Part shown: positions 14,276 to 20,502 of the stretch, in pieces
Layout: each line of letters begins with the position of its first letter
Numbering within the stretch: position 1 is the stretch's first letter
Source: DATLTV01 sp035533375
Lineage (GTDB): Bacteria; Patescibacteriota; Minisyncoccia; UBA6257; 2-01-FULL-56-20
Length of the DNA stretch: 20,849 nucleotides
Reading direction: 5' to 3'
Assembly: GCA_035533375.1 (NCBI GenBank)
Contig: DATLTV010000067.1
Span: 1 to 20,849, forward strand
Translations under genes and position numbers: made by a program
Notes under the pieces: model-generated
Seen by the model: only the letters and a program-made list of their open reading frames with translations
Database searches by the model: none
Told to the model about the DNA's origin: nothing

Positions 14276-14379
14276 GTAAATAACTTGGCTCAATGTATCT
14301 CTCGAGATACGCTTGCTCCAGGTTTTCATACCACCGAAACCACAGTACGGCTGATTCAAATTTACGCCAGGAGGCGCAC

Positions 14380-14997
14380 ATGACGACGGTAAGCAGGAGA
14401 GGCATCGAAGTGCTCGATCCGAAGCAGAGTTTCGAGGAGCTCTTCGGATTCGAAAGCGAAATCAAGGCCCCGGCCGAAAAGCAAGAGAAAGAGGAAGTGC
14501 ATATCGCCCGGTGCCTCTGTGTCGCGGACCAATTTCCGAATCAGGTCCTCGCGGTATTCAATGGCGCCGAAATCCGGAACGGAAAAGTATGCGACCGTCC
14601 GCATGCATTCGGAATGTCGGGCGGCAAGGTGTCGCGTTTCGAGACGCCGGAACAAGCAATCCGGGGACACGAATACGGAGAAATCCCCTACCGGATTATC
14701 GACTTGGCCTATCTCTTCTCCACGGAAATGGAAGACCGCGGAAGCCGGTTCGAACAGACCCACTTCTTTGTGGCAAAACTCGACGGAGATAGCCCGTGCG
14801 GATTCACCACGGGAGAGGCGGTCGAGATCAAGACCGCGGAGTTCTTCACCATGGAGGAGATCCTCGCCATGGGAGAGAAACCGACGCTCGAAACAAAACC
14901 GGAAGATATGCAGATGTACAAGAGCCACAAAAAGTTTTTTATCCAGGCACGGGAAAAATACCAGGAACTGAAGACGAAAGGAGAGATTGATTTCTAG
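14380..14997 (+). CDS. Nudix-like protein with degenerate catalytic box, function unknown
   Basis: 205 residues. Start ATG 14380 follows AGGAGG (14369-14374) by 5 bases. The chain IARCLCVADQFPNQVLAVFN, then HAFGMSGGKVSRFETPEQAI, then RFEQTHFFVAKLDGD and KTAEFFTMEEILAM, follows a Nudix order: beta strand, GG-K-V box, partner strand, F-x-x-EEI helix cap. In the box, Gly82 and Glu88 are spaced correctly, but the REUxEExG core is replaced by IRGHEYGEIPY, so only Glu101 is in register. Catalysis by the usual mechanism is unlikely, and a ligand-sensing or binding role is possible. The C-terminus (YKSHKKFFIQAREKYQELK) is helical. It lies between an unknown possible DNA-binding protein and a strong terminator. 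Confidence 0.7.
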   Translation: MTTVSRRGIEVLDPKQSFEELFGFESEIKAPAEKQEKEEVHIARCLCVADQFPNQVLAVFNGAEIRNGKVCDRPHAFGMSGGKVSRFETPEQAIRGHEYGEIPYRIIDLAYLFSTEMEDRGSRFEQTHFFVAKLDGDSPCGFTTGEAVEIKTAEFFTMEEILAMGEKPTLETKPEDMQMYKSHKKFFIQAREKYQELKTKGEIDF

Positions 14998-15006
14998 ATG
15001 TAACCA

Positions 15007-15055
15007 CCCCTCGCACAAGCGAAGCAATGCTTCGCCGCGCGAGGGGATTTTTTTA
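15007..15055 (+). terminator. Terminator after the Nudix-like gene
   Basis: Outer arms CCCCTCGC/GCGAGGGG and an inner GCGAAGC-AAT-GCTTCGC stem, followed by ATTTTTTTATT. Confidence 0.95.
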
Positions 15056-15082
15056 TTCCCGCTTGCGCAAGGAAGTTTTTCA

Positions 15083-15091
15083 TGGTAGACT
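15083..15091 (+). promoter_or_regulatory. Extended -10 promoter of the small gene at 15102
   Basis: TGGTAGACT ends 10 bases before ATG 15102. The intervening AAGGA is too close to the ATG for a normal SD. Confidence 0.5.
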
Positions 15092-15101
15092 AAATAAGGA
15101 A

Positions 15102-15383
15102 ATGACACCCCAACTCGCGAAGCAACTAAAGGACGCCGGCTTCCCACAGAATGGAGCGAAAGGGAAGAGTGATTATGCGCCGACGCTCTCGGATCTGATC
15201 ACCGCGTGCGATAAAGCGTTTTTCAGCTTGCGCCACACGCCGGACGACCACTGGCTCGCAACCGGCCGCTTCGCTGCGAAAGAAAACCAGATCCCCTACT
15301 ACGAATCGGCTCCCTACGATGAACCGGAGGCCGCGGTCGCGGAACTCTTCCTTGCCATGCGGCTCCATGGAAATAAAAAGTAA
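15102..15383 (+). CDS. Small protein of unknown function (phage-type hypothetical family)
   Basis: 93 residues. MTPQLAKQLKDAGFPQ at the start, YAPTLSDLITACDKAFFSL in the middle, a HWLATGRF turn, and EPEAAVAELFLAMRLH at the end. This resembles a family of small hypothetical proteins I associate with phages and prophages of diverse bacteria (LAKxLKDAGFPQ ... APTLSELIxACG ... TPEEAVAxLWLAL); the function is unknown. Start ATG 15102 fits the family and the upstream -10. Its last 17 bases overlap the start of the following Nudix gene, suggesting coupled translation. No other phage gene is nearby. Confidence 0.75.
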   Translation: MTPQLAKQLKDAGFPQNGAKGKSDYAPTLSDLITACDKAFFSLRHTPDDHWLATGRFAAKENQIPYYESAPYDEPEAAVAELFLAMRLHGNKK

Positions 15384-15807
15384 TAGCGCGAAACAAGCCC
15401 CGGCACCGAACCGGGGCTTTGCTGTCGTAGTACTCATCATCACCCCGCAGGGAATTCCCCTGATCCGCGACCCGAAAAAGCCCTCGCCCGTTTTCTGGAA
15501 GGTGCCCGGCGGCAGGAGCGTCGGGAACGAAACCGCGGAAGCAGTGGCGGTCCGCGAGATTAAAGAGGAGATCGGCGTCACTCTTTCTTCACGCGATTTA
15601 ATGAAAGTGCATGAGGAAAACCGCGGCTCGCATGTGCTCGCCTGTTTCACGGCGAAACTGGGCGCGCTGCCGAAGCTCAAAGCCGCGGGCGACGAGGGCG
15701 AGGAGATCAAGGTCTTTTCGCCGAAAGAGATCAGCGCGCTCGGCGGTCTTTTCCCGAATCACCGGGCGGTGTACGGGGCATTATTGGCGAAAATGGCCGG
15801 CGCTTAA
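15367..15807 (+). CDS. Nudix hydrolase
   Basis: 146 residues; hydrolyses a nucleoside diphosphate linked to another moiety, substrate unknown. The Nudix box is complete: G49-x5-E55-x7-REIKEEIGV (63-71), within VPGGRSVGNETAEAVAVREI. It is preceded by the strand GFAVVVLIITPQGIPLIRDP and followed by HVLACFTAKL and EEIKVFSPKEI. ATG 15367 overlaps the preceding gene by 17 bases and is the only usable start before the domain. A 9-bp GC hairpin (AAGCCCCGG/CCGGGGCTT, 15395-15419) lies within codons 10-18 and could slow translation or end the upstream transcript. ftsH follows after 27 bases with its own -10. Confidence 0.93.
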   Translation: MEIKSNSAKQAPAPNRGFAVVVLIITPQGIPLIRDPKKPSPVFWKVPGGRSVGNETAEAVAVREIKEEIGVTLSSRDLMKVHEENRGSHVLACFTAKLGALPKLKAAGDEGEEIKVFSPKEISALGGLFPNHRAVYGALLAKMAGA

Positions 15808-15813
15808 CATCCG

Positions 15814-15822
15814 TGTTATAAT
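15814..15822 (+). promoter_or_regulatory. ftsH: Extended -10 promoter of ftsH
   Basis: TGTTATAAT ends 12 bases before ATG 15835. No SD is present, so the leader would be about 5 bases. Confidence 0.6.
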
Positions 15823-15834
15823 AGTCAGAATAGC

Positions 15835-17667
15835 ATGTCGAACTTTTTTAAAAATCTCACTTGGGCGATCGTCGCGCTTATCGTCATTTCGATCGCCTTC
15901 TCGTTCTTCGCGACTTCCGGCCCGCAGCCCACGACGCTCAGCCTTACCCAGCTTGTGGCGGACATAAACAGCGGACAAGTATCGCAGATACAAGTAAACG
16001 GCAACGATCTGAGCGTCAAACTCGCGGACGGCAAAATGGCGGTTTCCAAAAAAGAAGCCGAAGCGGGCATCACGGATACACTCAAGAACTTTGGCGTCGA
16101 TCCCGCCGCGCTTGCGAAAGTGGACATCCAAGTTCAGGAACAGTCCGGGTGGGCGTATTGGGCGAGCCTTCTGCTCCCGACGATACTCACGTTTGTTTTT
16201 ATCGGTTTCATTTTCTGGCTTTTATTCCGCCAGGCGAAGACGGGCGTGAACCAGGCGTTCAGTTTCGGCCGCTCGAACCTGCGCCTCTCTACCTTCAAAG
16301 ACCGTGTCATGTTCAAGGACGTCGCGGGGCTCAAGGAGGCGAAAGAAGAGCTCGTGGAAGTGGTGGATTTTCTCAAGAACCCGAAAAAATTCCTCGACCT
16401 CGGCGCGCGCATTCCACGCGGCATCTTGCTCATGGGACCTCCGGGCACGGGAAAAACGCTCGTTGCCCGGGCGACCGCAGGCGAAAGCAACGTGCCGTTT
16501 TTCTTCATTTCGGCTTCCGAATTCGTCGAGATGTTCGTGGGCGTGGGCGCTTCGCGCACTCGCGACGCTTTTATGACCGCGAAGCGCGCCTCTCCCGCCA
16601 TCCTTTTTATAGATGAGATCGACGCCGTCGGCCGCCAGCGCGGCGCGGGCGTCGGCGGCGGCAGCGACGAACGCGAGCAGACGCTGAACCAGATCCTCGT
16701 CGAACTCGACGGCTTTGATCGCGATACGCGCGTGATCGTCCTCGCCGCCACAAACCGGCCGGACATCCTCGATCCCGCGCTTCTCCGTCCGGGCCGCTTC
16801 GACCGCAGGGTAATCCTCGACCTCCCCGATATCAACGATCGCGAAGCGATCCTCAAGATCCACGCGCAGGGAAAAACGCTCGACCCGAAAGTCGATCTCC
16901 GCAAAGTCGCGGTGCGTACGCCGGGATTTTCGGGCGCCGACCTCGCAAACCTCATGAACGAAGGCGCAATCCTTGCCGCGCGGCGCAATAAGAAATCGAT
17001 CGGCCAGGACGAGCTTTTTGAATCGGTGGAAAAAGTGATCCTCGGCCCCGAACGCAAGAGCCGCGTGATCTCGCAGAAAGAAAAAGAGATGACGGCGTAC
17101 CACGAAGGCGGGCATGCGCTCGTTGCCGCATCCCTCAAAAATGCCGATCCCGTGCACAAAGTTTCAATCGTGAGCCGCGGGTTCGCCGGCGGCTACACGA
17201 TGAAACTGCCGATGGAAGACGAGCATCTCCGCACGAAGGCGCAATTCCTCACCGACCTCGCGATGATGATGGGCGGCTACGCCTCGGAACAGCTTACCTT
17301 CGGCGACGTCTCGACCGGCGCCTCAAACGACCTCAAGGAAGCGTCGGCGCTCGCCCACAAGCTCGTCACCCGCTACGGCATGAGCGAGACGCTCGGTCCC
17401 CAGACCTTCGGCAAGAGCGAAGAGCTCATCTTCCTCGGCCGCGAGATTTCGACCGAAAAGAACTATTCCGAAAAAGTGGCGGCCGAAATCGACGATGAAG
17501 TGAAAAAATTTATCGATCACGCGTACGAAACGGCGCAGCGGATCCTCAAAACCAACAAAACGGCGCTGAAGAAAATCGCGGAAACACTCATCGAAAAAGA
17601 AACGCTCGAGCAGGAGGAATTTTACGGCATCCTGAAGCCGTTCAAGATCAAGCCGGTGCTCGGATAA
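15835..17667 (+). CDS. ftsH: ATP-dependent zinc metalloprotease FtsH
   Basis: A membrane-bound hexameric AAA+ protease that degrades membrane and soluble proteins. 610 residues: transmembrane helix 1 at about 9-27, a small periplasmic domain, helix 2 at about 110-131, then the AAA+ module. Walker A is GPPGTGKT (201-208), the pore loop FVEMFVGVG (230-238), Walker B ILFIDEID (256-263), and the second region of homology ends LLRPGRFDRR (316-325). The zinc site is HEGGH (423-427), with the third ligand probably Asp499 (GASNDLKEAS). The C-terminus lacks the long tail of E. coli FtsH. The frame is intact and no key residue is missing. The AUA codon is used, for example in VADINSG and LFIDE. Confidence 0.98.
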   Translation: MSNFFKNLTWAIVALIVISIAFSFFATSGPQPTTLSLTQLVADINSGQVSQIQVNGNDLSVKLADGKMAVSKKEAEAGITDTLKNFGVDPAALAKVDIQVQEQSGWAYWASLLLPTILTFVFIGFIFWLLFRQAKTGVNQAFSFGRSNLRLSTFKDRVMFKDVAGLKEAKEELVEVVDFLKNPKKFLDLGARIPRGILLMGPPGTGKTLVARATAGESNVPFFFISASEFVEMFVGVGASRTRDAFMTAKRASPAILFIDEIDAVGRQRGAGVGGGSDEREQTLNQILVELDGFDRDTRVIVLAATNRPDILDPALLRPGRFDRRVILDLPDINDREAILKIHAQGKTLDPKVDLRKVAVRTPGFSGADLANLMNEGAILAARRNKKSIGQDELFESVEKVILGPERKSRVISQKEKEMTAYHEGGHALVAASLKNADPVHKVSIVSRGFAGGYTMKLPMEDEHLRTKAQFLTDLAMMMGGYASEQLTFGDVSTGASNDLKEASALAHKLVTRYGMSETLGPQTFGKSEELIFLGREISTEKNYSEKVAAEIDDEVKKFIDHAYETAQRILKTNKTALKKIAETLIEKETLEQEEFYGILKPFKIKPVLG

Positions 17668-17690
17668 AAAGGACGAGCATGTGTTTTATC

Positions 17691-17722
17691 ATCCCGGATC
17701 CGCCCTTGGCGGAATCCGGGAT
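17691..17722. repeat. REP-like palindrome downstream of ftsH
   Basis: ATCCCGGATCCGCC / GGCGGAATCCGGGAT form a 14-bp stem with one bulge and a CTT loop, followed after 5 bases by TTTTT; it may terminate ftsH. The arms ATCCCGGA/TCCGGGAT match the element at 1915-1949. A decayed third copy begins with ATCCCGGAT at 17754. The 17668-17878 gap holds no gene. Confidence 0.65.
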
Positions 17723-17878
17723 TCATGTTTTTAAAAAATTTAATATCTTATAAATCCCGGATAGCATTCGCTTCGCTCGTGATTCAGGAATGGCAAACCC
17801 ACTAGGTAACCGAAAAAACGCAGAAATAACCCCGACGATTCCTTTCCGGCTCATCGCCGAACGCGGGAAATCGCCCGA

Positions 17879-17954
17879 TGGTGGGCGCGCCTGGATTCGA
17901 ACCAGGAACCGCTAAGGTATAAGCTTAGTGCTCTAACCGTTGAGCTACGCGCCC
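17879..17954 (-). tRNA. tRNA-Ile (anticodon TAT, reads AUA)
   Basis: Acceptor GGGCGCG/CGCGCCC, discriminator A, and CCA encoded (17881-17879). D arm GCTC/GAGC with loop AACGGTTA. Anticodon arm CTAAG-CTTATAC-CTTAG, so the anticodon is TAT. Variable loop CGGTT; T arm CCTGG-TTCGAAT-CCAGG. All stems pair perfectly. Most bacteria read AUA with a CAU tRNA modified to lysidine; a direct UAU anticodon is uncommon. Confidence 0.93.
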
Positions 17955-18034
17955 TTATTTTAATTTTCGAACTCGCTGCCAGTTTGAAGCTTTATGCTTT
18001 AGCAGCTAAGCTGCCGGTCCATGACTAATTCGTA

Positions 18035-18622
18035 CTATTTGGAAACGATCTTATCGAACCGATCCATCGCCTGGCCCGCCTGCGCGTTGAAATTATTGAT
18101 GGCGCTCACTTCGCTGTTAATCTGGTCGACGAGCGTCTGCACCTGCGCGCCCTGCTGCGGTTGACCGGCAAAATGCGACTGGAGCGTTTCGAGTAACTGT
18201 TCGAGATACGCGCTGTAGTCGATGAGCCGGCTGATGAGCGCGAGACGATTCGAGATCGATTCGAGCGCGGCTTGCTGCGCATCCACCGAACTCACGCCCG
18301 AGAGCGCTTTCGTCATCGACTCAACCTCATTCGAAAGCTGCACCCCTTGGTCGCGGATGTCCTGGCTCTGCGCGATCACCCGTTGGGCGAGTGCGATCGC
18401 ATCCGTATAATCTCCTTTCGCGTCATCCGCGTTGATCTGCTGCAGATCCGATGCCGACTGATTTGAAAGATTCACGATGTTCTGCGCGATAATCGCCCCC
18501 TGCGTGCGGGCGTCCATGAAATCCTGCGGGGTGCCGCGGGAGGCAAAAAGGCGGCTCAGGCCGTAGCCGCCGCCGGCGACGAATATGACTCCGATCGCGA
18601 TAAAAATCGTCCGTTTACGCAT
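18035..18622 (-). CDS. Membrane-anchored helical (coiled-coil) protein of unknown function
   Basis: Not recognised; 195 residues. An N-terminal anchor (RTIFIAIGVIFVAGGGYGLS) is followed by an almost entirely alpha-helical, Gln/Ser/Asp-rich extracytoplasmic part with heptad-like patterns (IVNLSNQSASDLQQINADD, LAQRVIAQSQDIRDQGVQLS, LISRLIDYSAYLEQLLETLQ). There are no Cys residues and no catalytic motif. It resembles small anchored helical proteins common in CPR genomes, which may be envelope spacers or surface-structure components. ATG 18622 follows a TTGCCT-17-TAGAAA promoter; AGGAG is present but 17 bases from the ATG. tRNA-Ile lies downstream in the same direction. Confidence 0.8.
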   Translation of the reverse strand: MRKRTIFIAIGVIFVAGGGYGLSRLFASRGTPQDFMDARTQGAIIAQNIVNLSNQSASDLQQINADDAKGDYTDAIALAQRVIAQSQDIRDQGVQLSNEVESMTKALSGVSSVDAQQAALESISNRLALISRLIDYSAYLEQLLETLQSHFAGQPQQGAQVQTLVDQINSEVSAINNFNAQAGQAMDRFDKIVSK

Positions 18623-18658
18623 TGATTTGGGTGGCGTTGCTCCTGTTGCGTTCCATTA

Positions 18659-18687
18659 TTTCTAGCAAATTTCGGGGAAAAAGGCAA
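18659..18687 (-). promoter_or_regulatory. Predicted promoter of the anchored helical protein
   Basis: Minus-strand TTGCCT (18687-18682), 17 bases, TAGAAA (18664-18659), with TGC just before the -10 (extended type). The rest of the 18623-18907 gap shows no gene; overlapping long frames there are read through tRNA-Gly. Confidence 0.5.
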
Positions 18688-18907
18688 GACTTGAGGATTA
18701 AAAAAATGCAGGTAAAATAGAAGCAGGTGGCAGGATAATGGCCCGGTTACCCACAGGAAATCAACAGGCCGCTATCATTAGTACAATAAAACCGCCGAAT
18801 AAGTTGCGCCAGGAACCCGTGCGGACGAAGTGAGCTACGGATCCTTGCGACCAGCCGCAGGCGGGATATAAGAAGCCGCAACGCGCTGCGCGCGAACAGT
18901 TTCTAAT

Positions 18908-18978
18908 GCGGGTATCGTATAATGGCATTACCTCAGCTTTCCAAGCTGATGACAGGGGTTCGATTCCCCTTACCCGCT
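18908..18978 (+). tRNA. tRNA-Gly (anticodon TCC)
   Basis: Acceptor GCGGGTA/TACCCGC with discriminator T. Anticodon arm TCAGC-TTTCCAA-GCTGA, anticodon TCC (reads GGA and probably GGG). T arm AGGGG-TTCGATT-CCCCT. CCA is not encoded (CCG follows). Confidence 0.95.
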
Positions 18979-19044
18979 CCGAGTCAGACTCGGCAGAGTT
19001 GGACGAGGAGTCGAGTTCGACCGAGTCAGACTCGGTGAGACTCG
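18979..19044. repeat. Repeated CCGAGTCAGACTCGG palindrome after tRNA-Gly
   Basis: Two identical 15-base palindromes at 18979-18993 and 19021-19035 and a partial third (GAGACTCGG) ending at 19044. The arms CCGAGTC/GACTCGG can pair within or between copies. The rest of the 18979-19261 gap contains only a hairpin at 19153-19176 and the aminotransferase promoter. Confidence 0.7.
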
Positions 19045-19152
19045 GCCCTCGACTATATCTAAAATATAGACCCGAAATCGAACGAGAGCGGAGTCGGGAG
19101 GAGCGGACTGCCTCTCCCACGCCGGAGAATCCCGGGAACCGAGGGTTCGTAG

Positions 19153-19176
19153 AAAATTCCGCCAAGGCGGAATTTT
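19153..19176 (+). terminator. Hairpin in the tRNA-Gly / aminotransferase gap, possible terminator
   Basis: A perfect 11-bp stem, AAAATTCCGCC-AA-GGCGGAATTTT, with its own T4 in the right arm and GTTCGCTTTCTCTT after it. It probably ends transcription from tRNA-Gly before the next promoter. Confidence 0.5.
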
Positions 19177-19198
19177 GTTCGCTTTCTCTTGACCGTTC

Positions 19199-19228
19199 TT
19201 GCCGAAAACAAATAGCGCATGCTAACGT
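19199..19228 (+). promoter_or_regulatory. Predicted promoter of the class V aminotransferase
   Basis: TTGCCG, 18 bases, TAACGT with TGC before the -10. The leader of about 27 bases contains AAGGAGGG (19248-19255), 6 bases before ATG 19262. Confidence 0.45.
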
Positions 19229-19261
19229 ATCCTTAGCAAAGCCACACAAGGAGGGAGCTTT

Positions 19262-20329
19262 ATGCATTTACGGATTCCCGGACCGACGGAATGCCCGCGA
19301 GAAGTTCTGGAGGCAATAGGAAAGCAGATGATCAACCATCGCGGGCCGGAATGTGCCGAATTGATCGCAGACCTGACCGAGCGCACCAAAAAAGTATTTC
19401 AAACGCACAATGATCTGCTGATGCTCACGTGCTCCGGGACCGGCGGTCTCGAGGCTGCCATTGTAAACTTTTTTTCGCATGGCGATACGATCTTGGCCAC
19501 GACCATCGGTAATTTCGGCAATCGTTTCGCGGAAATAGCCCGGCGCCATGGCGCAAAAACCATCCTTTTGGAAAAGCCCTGGGGCGAAGACATTGCTCCG
19601 GAAGAGCTGGACGAGGCATTGCGGGCGCATGCCGACGCGAGCGCGGTCCTCATTACCCACAACGAGACATCGACCGGCGTTACGAACGATCTTCGCGAAC
19701 TTGCGCGCGTAGCACGTGCACACGGAAAACTCGTGCTCGTCGATGCGGTGAGCAGTATGGCCGCTATTCCGGTTCAAACCGACGAATGGGATCTCGATGT
19801 GGTGGTCGGTGCGTCGCAAAAGGGATTTATGTGCCCGCCCGGGTTGGCAATGGTCTCGGTAAGCGAGCGGGCATGGAGTGCCTACGGTCGCGCCTCAATG
19901 GGGCGCTACTATCTCGATCTGGGTATCGCGAAAAAATCTTTCGAAAAGCGGCAAACGCCGACAACGCCGGCAATCTCAATTTTTTTTGGGCTCGACAGAG
20001 CGCTGAACCTTATCCTCTCGGAGGGATTGCAGAATGTTTTTAGCCGACACCGAAGAGTCGCCGAGCGGTGCCGTGCGGGCATCGCGTCTCTCGGCTGGCA
20101 ACTTTTCGCGAAAACTCACTGCGCATCGAACGCCGTAACAGCGGTCACGGTGCCGCCGCCGCTTGACGCCGCGTCGGTCATAAGATCGCTCCGTGAAAAT
20201 TACCGGATCGTCGTTGCCGGCGGCATGGGCGCATGCGCCGGTAAACTCATCCGCATCGGTCACATCGGAAGGGTCGAAGAAAGCGACGTGGACGCCGTTA
20301 TCCGCGCACTCGGGAATTTATACGGATAA
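19262..20329 (+). CDS. Class V PLP aminotransferase (alanine/serine-glyoxylate aminotransferase-like)
   Basis: 355 residues, cytoplasmic. It begins RIPGPTECPREVLEAIGKQM with NHRGPE at 25-30, the usual start of the serine-pyruvate / alanine-glyoxylate group. TCSGTGGLEAAIVNFF (56-71) binds the PLP phosphate, THNETSTG (132-139) and LVLVDAVSSM (157-166) give the Asp161 pairing with the pyridine nitrogen, and VGASQKGF carries the PLP lysine Lys187. LIRIGHIG near 329-336 supplies the carboxylate-binding Arg331. Length is slightly short (family 360-400) but complete. Substrates cannot be told from sequence: alanine, serine or glyoxylate are the best guesses, and a phosphonate-related enzyme is an alternative. 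A strong SD decides the start. Confidence 0.9.
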   Translation: MHLRIPGPTECPREVLEAIGKQMINHRGPECAELIADLTERTKKVFQTHNDLLMLTCSGTGGLEAAIVNFFSHGDTILATTIGNFGNRFAEIARRHGAKTILLEKPWGEDIAPEELDEALRAHADASAVLITHNETSTGVTNDLRELARVARAHGKLVLVDAVSSMAAIPVQTDEWDLDVVVGASQKGFMCPPGLAMVSVSERAWSAYGRASMGRYYLDLGIAKKSFEKRQTPTTPAISIFFGLDRALNLILSEGLQNVFSRHRRVAERCRAGIASLGWQLFAKTHCASNAVTAVTVPPPLDAASVIRSLRENYRIVVAGGMGACAGKLIRIGHIGRVEESDVDAVIRALGNLYG

Positions 20330-20391
20330 AAAAGGTTGTGCGCGCGAAATGCCCGACACCGTCGGTGACATACTGTTCCAGCCAAAAAATT

Positions 20392-20422
20392 AATGAGCCA
20401 TCCCCGTGGCTCATTTTTATTT
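20392..20422 (+). terminator. Terminator of the aminotransferase
   Basis: AATGAGCCA-TCCCCG-TGGCTCATT, a 9-bp perfect stem, followed by TTTATTT. The A-rich left flank (CCAAAAAATT) makes it also usable by the leftward gene at 20503. Confidence 0.88.
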
Positions 20423-20502
20423 CGGAACCTCGATTGTACCGATATTTATCTAAAAACAGGTTCCGGCGTCGTGCAACCGCCGTTTGAACCGGTCGAACCC
20501 GA

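Noticed and set aside
12873..14465. Leftward open frame of 530 codons across 12873-14465
   Set aside because: It covers the promoter, the hairpin leader, the whole gene at 13110 and the start of the next one in the opposite sense, with no SD; the forward genes have consensus signals and terminators.
16134..17159. Two long leftward frames inside ftsH
   Set aside because: Antisense shadows of a complete, well-conserved ftsH.
18761..19267. Leftward frame opposite tRNA-Gly
   Set aside because: Reads through the tRNA and repeats; no start signal and no recognisable protein.
18906..19319. Rightward frame beginning MRVSYNGITSAFQADDRG
   Set aside because: Its first 25 codons are the tRNA-Gly gene; the rest is the palindromic repeat region. 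A well-known type of spurious call.
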